DNA of 60,022 bases from Hyphomicrobium sp. 12-62-95 (GTDB lineage: Bacteria > Pseudomonadota > Alphaproteobacteria > Rhizobiales > Hyphomicrobiaceae). The position numbers and the translations under genes are program-made. Below, one piece after another: positions 8,604-16,954 of the stretch. The notes below the pieces were generated by a model, which saw only the letters and a program-made list of their open reading frames with translations, searched no databases and was not told where the DNA came from. The stretch is taken from NCBI GenBank assembly GCA_002279935.1, contig NCCZ01000018.1, positions 1 to 60,022 on the forward strand, in the 5' to 3' direction. Position 1 is the first letter of the stretch, and every line of letters starts with the position of its first letter.

Positions 8604-9041
8604 TTAGGATCGTCTCCGTGGCGGTTGGGGGATGTTGGGGGGAAACGTGATGATCTCGTCGAACTCACGCGGGATGGGTGCCGTCCAGATCGACGCGAGC
8701 GGAACAGAGGTTCGGCGGGGCTTGGGACGCGCGATGGCCCAGTAGCCGAAGGCACCTTCGCCATGCCGCCGTTGCACAAGGAAGATGAGGCCATGGGACT
8801 CGGCCCACAGCGCGCGGCGGGCGACTTGCTTCAGTTGCCGGCGCAGATCCGGCGACGCGAGGCCCATCTCGGGATCGAGATCCCGGGCAAGAAACCCACG
8901 GTGGTATTCGAGGCGGTCGCCTGGAGTCGTCGCGCTGATCCATGCGCAGAAATCAGCTTCGGAGACGACGTGTGATGCCGAGGCAAAGAGGGGTGAAACT
9001 GTGCTCATGTGTGTCGTTCGAGCAGTGTTGGGATGAGACAT
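8604..9041 (-). CDS. phage hypothetical protein
   Basis: 145 residues if the ATG at 9041 is used (weak GGA upstream); an ATG at 9008 and a TTG at 9095 are alternatives. The central part (FCAWISATTPGDRLEYHRGFLARDLD) is typical of small conserved phage proteins, followed by a basic region LKQVARRALW and an aromatic strand AFGYWAIARP. The tail is Pro/Arg rich. First gene after the promoter-like element at 9195-9225. Function unknown. Confidence 0.6.
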   Translation of the reverse strand: MSHPNTARTTHMSTVSPLFASASHVVSEADFCAWISATTPGDRLEYHRGFLARDLDPEMGLASPDLRRQLKQVARRALWAESHGLIFLVQRRHGEGAFGYWAIARPKPRRTSVPLASIWTAPIPREFDEIITFPPNIPQPPRRRS

Positions 9042-9194
9042 GATCCATCGTTCCGTGAATTGACGGTTGAGCAGTCCTTGATGCGTGCAGATCAAAACCG
9101 GGGGTGACGCCGCTCAGAAGGTCAGGCGGTCGCGGTATTCCCGTAGACCGGTCTTGTATTTCCGCGAGGCCCCGGCATGATGGCCTTCACTGGG

Positions 9195-9225
9195 TTACAT
9201 ACCGGGGCCGCGCGCAAATCGTCGG
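9195..9225 (-). promoter_or_regulatory. promoter/operator-like element, copy 1
   Basis: The plus-strand sequence begins TTACATACCGGGGC, continues GCGC-GCAA and ends TCGTCGG. A near copy occurs at 12407-12437. Both copies precede a minus-strand gene set in the same orientation, so they probably act on transcription. An imperfect 12-bp inverted repeat (9164-9175 with 9202-9213) overlaps this copy. Recognition by a phage repressor or by the small sigma-like factor encoded next door is inference. Confidence 0.55.
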
Positions 9226-9228
9226 CGG

Positions 9229-9753
9229 CTAGTGCAAATAGTCATGCAGCGGCTGAAGGCGGGCCCTCAGATCTGCCAGACGATCGTAGAGCGTTGTCTT
9301 CGGTACGCCCGTCGCGCGGGCGATCTCGGTCATCGTGTTCTTGCCCAGACCGCCCAGGAGCCCCGTCAGAGACGCTGGCAGATCAGCGACATGCCGGTCC
9401 AGATCGATCCGGATCTCGACGCTGGCCGGATCCAGGCTCGCTTCGTCGACCGGTTCGGGCAGGAGGCCATCGAGCGACAGACAGCCCCGTCCACCGCCGC
9501 GCTTTTTGGCCAACTCTGCACTGATCAGGGTCGCGCATTTGTTGGACAGCACGCGGTCGACGAACGTCGACCACTGCGCCCGCTCTGGATCGTAGGACGC
9601 CTTTCGGCTCAAAACATCGAGCATCAAGTCCTGCTCGATGTCTTCGATCTCCACGCCCCGCATCAGAGCGTGACGGGATAGTTTGCGGGCCCGGTAGCGC
9701 ACCTGGGAGACCAGATACGGATCAATGCCGGTGTAGCGGTTACAGCTCTTCAT
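9229..9753 (-). CDS. small sigma-70-like factor (sigma regions 2 and 4)
   Basis: 174 residues from the ATG at 9753, preceded by AAGG at good spacing. The N-terminal half contains a region 2-like helix set (EIEDIEQDLMLDVLSRKASYD, then WSTFVDRVLSNKC). The C-terminal half has a helix-turn-helix (MTEIARATGVPKTTLYDRLADLR) like region 4. It could direct RNA polymerase to element promoters; alternatively it is a sigma-like DNA-binding regulator. It is preceded by a terminator and followed by promoter-like element copy 1, so it may be transcribed on its own. Confidence 0.75.
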   Translation of the reverse strand: MKSCNRYTGIDPYLVSQVRYRARKLSRHALMRGVEIEDIEQDLMLDVLSRKASYDPERAQWSTFVDRVLSNKCATLISAELAKKRGGGRGCLSLDGLLPEPVDEASLDPASVEIRIDLDRHVADLPASLTGLLGGLGKNTMTEIARATGVPKTTLYDRLADLRARLQPLHDYLH

Positions 9754-9859
9754 GATTTCGCCTTGGCTGTGATGACCCGCTTCGAGAGCGGGAACAGCCG
9801 GGCACGGAGAAATCTCACGCAGACGCTGCTGGGAGCCCTTCAGCTGCGCCTCCGCGCAA

Positions 9860-9885
9860 CAAAAAAGCCCCAGGACATGGGGCTC
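9860..9885 (-). terminator. rho-independent terminator on the minus strand
   Basis: On the minus strand AGCCCC pairs with GGGGCT around a 7-nt loop, followed by a run of six T (plus-strand A tract at 9860-9865). It lies downstream of the HTH/recombinase operon and separates it from the sigma-like gene. The interval 9754-9963 holds nothing else I can recognise beyond a further A/T-rich tract near 9894-9915. Confidence 0.75.
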
Positions 9886-9963
9886 GAGGGGCAGAAAAAA
9901 TTTTTGAGTTTTTTTCACGGACCTCGGTGAAATCTCTCCGTGCGGTCCGGCCGCCCCCCTGCC

Positions 9964-10377
9964 TCAAGTGCCGGATCGCAACCCGAAATGTGCGAGTTGC
10001 TCATGCCTGAGATCGGGAAACGGCTTTTGCAGAGCAAGCATATCCATGGTCGGCGGCTGCCGACCGTCGAGAATCGCAGCCTTGATGTCAGGTGCGAGGT
10101 CGTTGAGACGCAGAATGCGCGAGACGTAGGAGGCATTGATCTTGCGCCGCTTTGCAAAATCGCCGAGCGACCGGTAGGCACCCCCATCCATCTGGGCCTG
10201 CCAGTGCTTCGCTTTGGCCAAAGCACGGATCAATGTGTCATCCGGTTTTCCGGGGCGAGGGTTGTTGGAGACCGTCTCGGGCAAGACCATGTGCGTCTTG
10301 CCGCCATGCCGGCGCAACGCAATCGGAACCCGAATCGAGATGACATCATTCTGCAGCGATACGCATAGGGCCGTCAT
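9964..10377 (-). CDS. ParB/KorB-like helix-turn-helix protein
   Basis: 137 residues from the ATG at 10377 (GGGAGG six bases upstream). The segment YRSLGDFAKRRKINASYVSRILRLNDLAPDIKAAILDG is a ParB/KorB-like HTH: a helix, a YVSRILRL recognition helix and the following helices typical of this fold. It overlaps the end of the recombinase gene by 32 bp and is the last gene of that unit. Proteins of this kind follow DUF2924-linked recombinases in other alphaproteobacterial elements; role unknown, possibly DNA binding or directionality control. Confidence 0.75.
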   Translation of the reverse strand: MTALCVSLQNDVISIRVPIALRRHGGKTHMVLPETVSNNPRPGKPDDTLIRALAKAKHWQAQMDGGAYRSLGDFAKRRKINASYVSRILRLNDLAPDIKAAILDGRQPPTMDMLALQKPFPDLRHEQLAHFGLRSGT

Positions 10378-11722
10378 GGCCGTCCTCCCGTCTTTTCTTT
10401 TGCCGGTCGAGTTCCCGGACGATGCTTTCGAGCCCCTCGGCGCGCACACGAATGTCCACGGCATCGGGATGGATCACCACCGTCTCCAGCATCAACGCGA
10501 TCAGCCGCTCCTGCTCCTTGGGAAAAAGCTCGTTCCAGATGGGAAGCAGATCGGACAGCGCGTCCCGAACGGCATGGTCGTTGATGGACCGATCCTGCCG
10601 CGCGGCGTCTTTCCAAACCCGCATGATCATTTCCGGCGAAGCGAAAATCGTCTGCAGCTGTGACACGACGAGGGCTTCGATCTCCCGCGCCGCGATCCGC
10701 TTGATGGGACACGTGGGGCACCCACCTCGCAGATAGCTGCTCGGAGAATAATAGCGATACAGCTTGCCGCAGGATTTGCGGGTGTGGACCGGTGTCATCG
10801 CACTCATGCAGCCGCCACACTTGAGCACACCAGTCAGCGGCGCCCGCGATTTGCGTTTGCTGGACGGGCTCTTCCGGCGCGGACTCACCCGCAGGAGGTC
10901 ATGCACCCGGTCCCAGACCTCCTGCGCGATGATCGGCGCATGGCGGCCATCGTAGATCTGGTCCTTATGCCGGATCTTCCCGATGTAGATCGGATTGTTG
11001 AGGATCTTGTAGACGGCCCCGCGATCAAGCGCCGTGCCGCCGAAGGGTCGCCCCGTTCGACTGACGCGCGCGCGGCTGGACACGCCGAGCGCTGGCAACT
11101 CGTGCGCCACACGCGCCACAGACTTGAGCCTGAGGAAACTCTCAAAGATCAGCCGGACGGCCTGGGCATCGGCCTCATGGATGATCAGCTGGCGATCCCG
11201 CACCTCATAGCCGAGGGGTGTGACGCCCCCCATCCAGATGCCCTTGCGTTTCGATGCGGCGAACTTGTCGCGAATGCGTTCGCCAATCACCTCGCGTTCG
11301 AATTGGGCAAAGGACAAGAGGATGTTGAGCGTCAGGCGGCCCATTGAAGTGGTGGTGTTGAACTGCTGCGTCACCGAGACGAAGGTGACATTGTGCCGAT
11401 CGAACATCTCAATGAGCTTGGCAAAGTCGGAGAGTGAACGACTCAAACGGTCGACTTTGTAGACGACGACGGTGTCCACCAGCCCGCGCTCGATATCGGC
11501 CATCAGCCGCTTCAATCCCGGGCGCTCCATGGTACCGCCCGAAAACCCGCCATCATCATAAGAGCCATCAAGGCGAATCCAGCCTTCTTGCCGCTGGGAG
11601 GCAATGTACGACTCGCAGGCGTCGCGTTGCGCGTCGAGCGAGTTGAACTCCATCTCGAGCCCTTCCTCGCTCGATTTGCGCACGTAAATGGCGCAGCGTG
11701 TTTTGCGGATGAGCGCTGTCAA
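10346..11722 (-). CDS. large serine recombinase
   Basis: 458 residues. N-terminal resolvase domain with the nucleophile in YVRKSSEEG (Ser17/18) and the YKVDRLSRSLSDFA motif; a recombinase domain from ~150; then a zinc ribbon with LKCGGCMSAM and CPTCPIKRI cysteines; a C-terminal helical tail. Large serine recombinases integrate and excise phages and mobile elements at att sites. It starts at 11722, overlapping the DUF2924 stop. It likely mobilised the left element; att sites are not identifiable in this window. Confidence 0.9.
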   Translation of the reverse strand: MTALIRKTRCAIYVRKSSEEGLEMEFNSLDAQRDACESYIASQRQEGWIRLDGSYDDGGFSGGTMERPGLKRLMADIERGLVDTVVVYKVDRLSRSLSDFAKLIEMFDRHNVTFVSVTQQFNTTTSMGRLTLNILLSFAQFEREVIGERIRDKFAASKRKGIWMGGVTPLGYEVRDRQLIIHEADAQAVRLIFESFLRLKSVARVAHELPALGVSSRARVSRTGRPFGGTALDRGAVYKILNNPIYIGKIRHKDQIYDGRHAPIIAQEVWDRVHDLLRVSPRRKSPSSKRKSRAPLTGVLKCGGCMSAMTPVHTRKSCGKLYRYYSPSSYLRGGCPTCPIKRIAAREIEALVVSQLQTIFASPEMIMRVWKDAARQDRSINDHAVRDALSDLLPIWNELFPKEQERLIALMLETVVIHPDAVDIRVRAEGLESIVRELDRQKKRREDGHDGPMRIAAE

Positions 11723-12174
11723 CTCTTGATCTCCTTGCGCGGCTTCAGTCCGAAAAACGCCGGGCCGGACCAGTTGGCCCCCGTGATGAGGGTCGCAATC
11801 TTCGAGAGCGTGCGGTACTTTGCGCCCTGATATTCAAAACCATCGGCGAGCACCGTGACCTGGTACTCGATGCCCTTGTAGCTACGGACAAGACGCGTCC
11901 CCACCATCGGCTCGGCATAGTCCTTGGTCTTCGTCTTGGGGCGGCCCGGCGCGCTGAACAGCGCCTTGGCCTGGGCGGCAATGCGCGCCTCGATTGCCGG
12001 GTCGACCCCGAAGCTCAGCTCCTGAATCCGGTACGCCAGCCGGCGCACCAGATGGGCCGATGTCGTGCGCGGCGGATCCTCTCCGTACAGGTCCCGCCAC
12101 GTGGCCTTTAGCTCTGGCAGGCTCATCTTCGGCAGCGCGGCCACGCGCGCCAGAACGGTGTCTTTCATGCTCAC
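11719..12174 (-). CDS. DUF2924 family protein
   Basis: 151 residues from GTG at 12174, which overlaps the stop of the upstream small gene (GTGA); an ATG six bases later is an alternative. The sequence LPKMSLPELKATWRDLYGEDPP followed by LVRRLAYRIQELSFG is the typical DUF2924 N-terminus, and GTRLVRSYKGIEYQVTVL continues into the conserved SKIATLITGANWSGPAFFGL. DUF2924 genes are regularly found next to large serine recombinases and are probably accessory DNA-binding factors; the exact role is unknown. Confidence 0.88.
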   Translation of the reverse strand: MSMKDTVLARVAALPKMSLPELKATWRDLYGEDPPRTTSAHLVRRLAYRIQELSFGVDPAIEARIAAQAKALFSAPGRPKTKTKDYAEPMVGTRLVRSYKGIEYQVTVLADGFEYQGAKYRTLSKIATLITGANWSGPAFFGLKPRKEIKS

Positions 12175-12374
12175 GCGCTTGCCCCGCCTCCGGTGTCCTT
12201 GCGGGGCCCATGAAGGCGTGACGCCCCGGGACAGTCCAGGGGCATAGCGTCCCTTTTCGGTGGTTTTTCAGTGCTTTGACGGGCCCGACGGCGCAGGATC
12301 GCCTGCGCCAGAAGCTGCGCGGCCTCAGCGCAGCGGTCGTTGGCCGACATCAGATCTGGATGGGGCGCATTCAT
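12171..12374 (-). CDS. small hypothetical protein of the recombinase operon
   Basis: 67 residues from the ATG at 12374. The N-terminal MSANDRCAEAAQLLAQAILRRRARQ segment is an amphipathic basic helix; the rest is Pro/Arg rich. Coding status is supported by the stop/start overlap with DUF2924 and by its recurrence (from memory) upstream of DUF2924 genes. It is the first gene after promoter-like element copy 2. Confidence 0.6.
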   Translation of the reverse strand: MNAPHPDLMSANDRCAEAAQLLAQAILRRRARQSTEKPPKRDAMPLDCPGASRLHGPRKDTGGGASA

Positions 12375-12406
12375 GGGTTGTGACCTCACGGGTTGCCGTC
12401 GAGGTC

Positions 12407-12437
12407 TTACTTACCGGGGCGCGCCGCAATTCGTCGG
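12407..12437 (-). promoter_or_regulatory. promoter/operator-like element, copy 2
   Basis: The plus-strand sequence starts TTACTTACCGGGGC and ends TCGTCGG, matching the copy at 9195-9225 over about 27 of 33 positions with one gap. It lies just upstream of the small gene/DUF2924/recombinase unit. The rest of the 264-bp gap (12375-12638) holds no gene I can support, and separates this unit from the divergent plus-strand cassette. Confidence 0.55.
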
Positions 12438-12638
12438 GGATAACCCGGCGGCCGGTTTGGGGGCTGATCTTGTGGCGGAACAAAAAGTGAACTAGCGTGC
12501 AGCCTTGACGCTCAATTCTAAGACACACCTCTCCTTTTTAAGACGGCGCATGCGGGCCTGTTTTTTGGGCGTCCGTTTGATTTTGGAAACACGCCTCGCG
12601 CGGCGGCCGTCAGTTCAAATCTAACAGCGAGGACCTCT

Positions 12639-13814
12639 ATGGGCACTTTCCATCCCCGTCGTATTGCGGACGTTGATGTGCTGCGCGAACTCGATCCGAA
12701 CAATCTCCTGACGTTCCTTAAAGCCTACGCGGGTTATCTCACCCAGCGTGGCTTCAGCCTTTCGACATCGACCGAGCGCGACCTCGATCTTGACCAGCTG
12801 GCAACACTTCTTCTGCAACCGACCGACCAGATTGACGTGGAATTGGTGGAAGCGCTGGTTCTGCTCCACGAACTATCCACTCCGAACCGCTTCGAGAAGC
12901 TCTGCCAAATCGCGCACGTCCTCAACATCACCGTCCAGCCGGATTCATCACCCGCCGACCTTGCCCTAGCCATCTGGCTCTCAGACCCGATGCAGCTGCG
13001 GCGGATGCACGCCGAGACACTCGTCCTCAAACCAAAAGCATTCCACTATTTTCAGTCCGAACAGGATGCCGAAGGTCTCTTCGACATTCCCGATGAGGCG
13101 CGGCTGACGGACATTGCGTCACAAATGGACGTGTGGTTCAACAATAACATGCGCGGCACCGGCGCTCGCGTCTTTGCATTCGATTTCCCCGACGAAGCCA
13201 AGGTCTACTTTCTTATTCGTCACGGCATGCCGTTCAAGCGCGAGGGCAAGATCGAGAACGGCAATTCCTCAGCCGTGTGCTACCGGCCCGAATTCCACGA
13301 TGTCGTGATCTATGATCGGATCCACAACGAGCTCGCCATCTCGAACAAATCGCAAGCCAAGGGCGAGCGCGATATGTACGCCGCCGTGCTCGGCGAAAAG
13401 CTTTTTGGACACAAGGATTACTTCATCGCGCGAAACAAGTTCACGCTCGAACCGCTGCGAACAAAGGGCAAGGAGGCCCTGGCCACGTCGGACTTCGAAG
13501 GCCTCGAGGATGCCAAGCTGATCGAACTGCAGGTGGTGCACGTTTCCAAGGTTGGCGACTTTCGAACGCGCCGATCCGATGACATCTTTGCCCTGCTTCA
13601 TGAGAACCGAGAACCATTTCCCGAAGATGGGGAACTGCGTGGCGCTAAGCTCTCCGTCACGTTTAGTGGCTCGAAGAGACCGCGCATGGTCGCGATCGCA
13701 CCGCCGCGCAAGGCGAACTACGACCGCAACGAGGATGCGCACCTCCTGGAGGCTTGGCTGCGCAAGCGCGGATTTGCGATTGAGAAGCAGCCCGATGAAG
13801 GCGGCGAAGCCTAA
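12639..13814 (+). CDS. uncharacterised protein, first gene of a two-gene cassette
   Basis: 391 residues; GCGAGG lies six bases before the ATG. I do not recognise the family. The first ~150 residues are helical and Leu-rich (LDPNNLLTFLKAYAGYLTQ). The middle is mixed alpha/beta, with VYFLIRHGMPFKREG, VCYRPEFHDVVIYD and ELAISNKSQAKGERD. No transmembrane segment, signal peptide, Walker motif or nuclease motif is obvious. A one-base gap separates it from the next gene, so they form one transcript. It diverges from the recombinase operon at the inner edge of the left element, a usual place for cargo. Confidence 0.85.
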   Translation: MGTFHPRRIADVDVLRELDPNNLLTFLKAYAGYLTQRGFSLSTSTERDLDLDQLATLLLQPTDQIDVELVEALVLLHELSTPNRFEKLCQIAHVLNITVQPDSSPADLALAIWLSDPMQLRRMHAETLVLKPKAFHYFQSEQDAEGLFDIPDEARLTDIASQMDVWFNNNMRGTGARVFAFDFPDEAKVYFLIRHGMPFKREGKIENGNSSAVCYRPEFHDVVIYDRIHNELAISNKSQAKGERDMYAAVLGEKLFGHKDYFIARNKFTLEPLRTKGKEALATSDFEGLEDAKLIELQVVHVSKVGDFRTRRSDDIFALLHENREPFPEDGELRGAKLSVTFSGSKRPRMVAIAPPRKANYDRNEDAHLLEAWLRKRGFAIEKQPDEGGEA

Positions 13815-13815
13815 G

Positions 13816-14919
13816 ATGCAAAGTCACACGCGGACCGGTTGGGCGTTGCTGCGCAAGCACCCCAGCCGGTCTGGGGTGCTGGCGGTGTGGGGAGCGTTCC
13901 CACAGGACCTGCTCATGCCGACATGTGATCTGGCGTCCGTGCTGCCCTGCGAGGCCGGTCACGCCTGCCAGCGTCGCGTCATCGAACACGATGCCGGCGA
14001 TGCCGTCGGTATCTGCATGCAGAACCCCGAACATTGTGACACCCGTTCGGTGTCCAAGTCCGAGCGCGCAATCTATCGACTGGATGAAGGCAAACTGTTC
14101 CAGCGCATCGCAGAGGTTCTGAGCATCAGGCGTGACGTCCAGTCCGTCAGCCAAAGCCCAGACGTCTGGAGCCTTGGCAGAATTCCCATGGCCGGCGACC
14201 GCGGGTTGCCGGTCTTTTTTGGCTTTGTTGGCGCACGAGATATCGATCAGGTGCTAAGCAAGCTGATCCTCACTTCACGCGACCACTTCCTGCTGATCGT
14301 GTCAGACAGCAACTGCCTGAAGCCGTCCCATCATGAAGCAGCGCTTGTCTGTCGCTCCCGCATCATCGCTCTGGACGACGTTCTCAGCCTTGCCCCTGAC
14401 GGCACCATGTCCACGGTGACGGCTGGACCGGCGACAGTCGACACCTGGATCACCGAGGTGGCGCCGTCTCACTCAGGCGTCGGCAGCGGCATCCGGTTCC
14501 CAACACCACCAGAAACGACATGGCGTGACATCACCATCACATTCCTGTCTCGCGACATCATCTCTGTGAAATGCAGCGCCTTGCCAGCTGCAAATTTCGA
14601 GCGCCTGCATATCGCGGAGATGTTTGCCGCCAACAGCCGAGAAAAGAACCCGACGGATAAGTGGTACCTGTTGATGGCATTCGCCGCACGCGGCCCTTGC
14701 CTGAAGATGGCCGACCTCATGAAACTCTTTCGCTCGACAAACCGGCTAAAAATACGAAAGCAAAAATCGGAACTGAGCAAGGCGCTGCAGGCGTTCTTCG
14801 GCATCCGGAGCGAACCGCTTCCTTTTTGCAAGTCGCGCAATGCGTACGAACCGGAACTTGTGATCCGACAGGACACAAACACCAATCTTGAGGATTGGCT
14901 TGCGGATGCCGCGAACTGA
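13816..14919 (+). CDS. uncharacterised Cys-rich protein with C-terminal winged-helix-like region
   Basis: 367 residues from the ATG at 13816, right after the upstream stop. Residues ~37-75 hold a cysteine/histidine cluster (TCDLASVLPCEAGHAC ... ICMQNPEHC) followed by ERAIYRLDEGKLFQRIAEVL, suggesting a zinc-binding head and helices. The middle (~100-200) has GDRGLPVFFGFVG and HFLLIVSDS strands. The C-terminal part (KWYLLMAFAARGPCLKMADLMKLF and following basic helices) looks like a winged helix that could bind DNA. No family assigned; it may sense or bind nucleic acid together with its partner. Confidence 0.8.
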   Translation: MQSHTRTGWALLRKHPSRSGVLAVWGAFPQDLLMPTCDLASVLPCEAGHACQRRVIEHDAGDAVGICMQNPEHCDTRSVSKSERAIYRLDEGKLFQRIAEVLSIRRDVQSVSQSPDVWSLGRIPMAGDRGLPVFFGFVGARDIDQVLSKLILTSRDHFLLIVSDSNCLKPSHHEAALVCRSRIIALDDVLSLAPDGTMSTVTAGPATVDTWITEVAPSHSGVGSGIRFPTPPETTWRDITITFLSRDIISVKCSALPAANFERLHIAEMFAANSREKNPTDKWYLLMAFAARGPCLKMADLMKLFRSTNRLKIRKQKSELSKALQAFFGIRSEPLPFCKSRNAYEPELVIRQDTNTNLEDWLADAAN

Positions 14920-15867
14920 CGGCGGGCCTTCGTTTACGGTTCCCAAAACTGCAAGTGCTGGAACATGTCCGAAGCATTGGCGGCGCTGCCCAGTCGATCA
15001 TTGACGACCCTCTGCGGCTCTCACGAGCGCCCACGTCCCGTGTCCTGCTGGTGACAGCGATCCGGGGACCGCTGGCGGGACCGGGTTTCTACGCTTGTCG
15101 TGATGCGCGAAGTGCCGGGTAATTGGGTGGGTGTTAGGTGCTGCCGGTTCGGCGAGAGGACGGCCCTGTGCACTTGACCTTGCGAGCTGGATTGTCCGCA
15201 GAGCCGCGCGACCTGACCGGCGTCGTGGCCAGTGTTATCGGACTGCTTAGCGAACGACGTCATCGAGGGCGCCGACGCGTCTCAGAGCAGGTCGTCGGAT
15301 GGGATAAAACTTTCGAATCGGGCGCGATACGGCTTCGGCAGACCCGGCAACCAGCCGAACGTATCGGCGCCAACACCCGCCGCAAGGTTTCCGATCTTAT
15401 CAAGGAACGCATCGAAGAGGCCCGCCCATGACCGCACAAGACGAACCCGACCCGTTCGCGGACCTGAAGCCCCATATCGAGGCCCTAGACGCTCTCTTTA
15501 GCTATCTTGATCTTAAGTCCGCGCCGTCAATACCTAAGGCGTGCGGCTCCTATGCCCGATCGAACCGCCGGCCTTGCCAAGCTCCGCCACGACCGAACAG
15601 CCGATGCAGATCTCACGAGGCCAAAGGCACGGGCTCGCGCACAGCTCAAGGTAAGGCACAGGCGAGCCGCCTTCATTGGGCCGCTCATCGCTCCGCCGAG
15701 CGGCGCCCCTAGAACTTCGTCAACTTGTTCAATTTGGACGAGATTAACGGAGTCCCGCTCAGCTCTGCAGGAGAGTGCCGTACTTTTTCATTTTGAATGG
15801 GAAGAATGGCCCGGCACGTGGTCAACAAGGCGGACCACGGTCAAGACCGGGTTGACATGGCCCGAAC
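14920..15867. other. degenerate interval between phage-like element and chromosome
   Basis: About 950 bp without a convincing gene. A plus-strand reading frame ending at 15431 (TRRKVSDLIKERIEEARP) overlaps, in ATGA form, a frame starting at 15428 (MTAQDEPDPFADLKPHIEALDALF). The first ~30 codons of the second look protein-like before the sequence turns into low-quality Arg/Pro-rich translation. These may be remnants of two coupled small genes. The right attachment site of the element may lie here, but no direct repeat was identifiable inside the window. Confidence 0.45.
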
Positions 15868-15901
15868 AAACAGAGCGCCAGTTGCGACCAGCGCTCTGTT
15901 T
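15868..15901 (-). terminator. glnII terminator-like hairpin
   Basis: AAACAGAGCGC at 15868-15878 pairs perfectly with GCGCTCTGTTT at 15891-15901 around a 12-nt loop. It lies 18 bp beyond the glnII stop, in glnII direction. The T-run is short, so termination may be only partly intrinsic. Confidence 0.6.
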
Positions 15902-15919
15902 GGGAGCATGCTCTCAAGT

Positions 15920-16954
15920 TTACGCCGCAGCGGACGCCGCCAGCGGCACTTCCGAAATCGTCTTCAGCACCTGCGATGCGATCTGGTAGGGGTCACCCTG
16001 AGAGTTGGGGCGACGGTCCTCCAGATAGCCCTTGTAGCCGTTGTTCACGAAAGAGTGCGGCACGCGGATCGAAGCACCGCGATCGGCTACGCCGTAGCTG
16101 AACTTGTTCCACGGCGCCGTCTCATGCTTGCCCGTCAGACGCAGGTGGTTATCCGGACCGTAGACGTCGATGTGCTCTTTCCAATTCTTCTCGAAGGCTG
16201 CCATCAGCTTCTCGAAGTAATCCTTGCCGCCAACCTCGCGCATGTACTTCGTGGAGAAGTTGCAATGCATGCCCGAGCCGTTCCAGTCCGTATCGCCAAG
16301 CGGCTTGCAATGATATTCGACATCGACGCCGTGCTTCTCGCACAGTCGTTCGAGCAGATAGCGCGCCATCCAGATTTCGTCGGCGGCCCGCTTCGAGCCC
16401 TTGCCGAATACCTGGAATTCCCACTGTCCCTTCGCGACTTCCGCGTTGATGCCTTCGTGGTTGATGCCGGCTGCAAGGCAGATATCGAGGTGCTCTTCCA
16501 CAATCGCGCGAGCGACATCGCCGACGTTCTTATAGCCGACACCCGTGTAGTAGGGACCTTGCGGCGCGGGATAGCCCTTGGCTGGGAACCCGAGCGGACG
16601 TCCGTCCTGGTAGAGGAAGTACTCCTGCTCGAAGCCGAACCAGGCGTCGGCATCGTCGAGAATGGTCGCCCGCTTGTTGGAAGCATGCGGTGTCTTGCCG
16701 TCCGGCATCATGACTTCGCACATAACGAGTACGCCGTTCGTGCGCACGGGATCGGGGAAGTGGCGAACCGGTTTCAACACGCAATCCGAGCTGTGCCCTT
16801 CCGCCTGCATGGTGGATGACCCGTCGAAGCCCCAGAGCGGTAACTGCTCGAAGTCGGGAAACGCGCTGAAGTCCCGGATCATGGTTTTGCCGCGCAAATT
16901 CGGCACCGGGGTATATCCGTCGAGCCAGATGTACTCGAGCTTATACTTCGTCAT
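15920..16954 (-). CDS. glnII: glutamine synthetase type II
   Basis: 344 residues, matching the ~330-345 length of GSII, the eukaryotic-like cytosolic enzyme that makes glutamine from glutamate, ammonia and ATP. Diagnostic stretches: LPLWGFDGSSTMQAEG near the N-terminus, WFGFEQEYFL (metal-binding Glu), GINAEVAKGQWEFQ, GSGMHCNFST, and NKFSYGVADRGASIRVP with the active-site Arg. Rhizobia and relatives carry GSII besides GSI. It is divergent from a DUF2735 gene, a neighbourhood common in Hyphomicrobiales. AGGAGAG is close upstream of the ATG. Confidence 0.97.
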   Translation of the reverse strand: MTKYKLEYIWLDGYTPVPNLRGKTMIRDFSAFPDFEQLPLWGFDGSSTMQAEGHSSDCVLKPVRHFPDPVRTNGVLVMCEVMMPDGKTPHASNKRATILDDADAWFGFEQEYFLYQDGRPLGFPAKGYPAPQGPYYTGVGYKNVGDVARAIVEEHLDICLAAGINHEGINAEVAKGQWEFQVFGKGSKRAADEIWMARYLLERLCEKHGVDVEYHCKPLGDTDWNGSGMHCNFSTKYMREVGGKDYFEKLMAAFEKNWKEHIDVYGPDNHLRLTGKHETAPWNKFSYGVADRGASIRVPHSFVNNGYKGYLEDRRPNSQGDPYQIASQVLKTISEVPLAASAAA

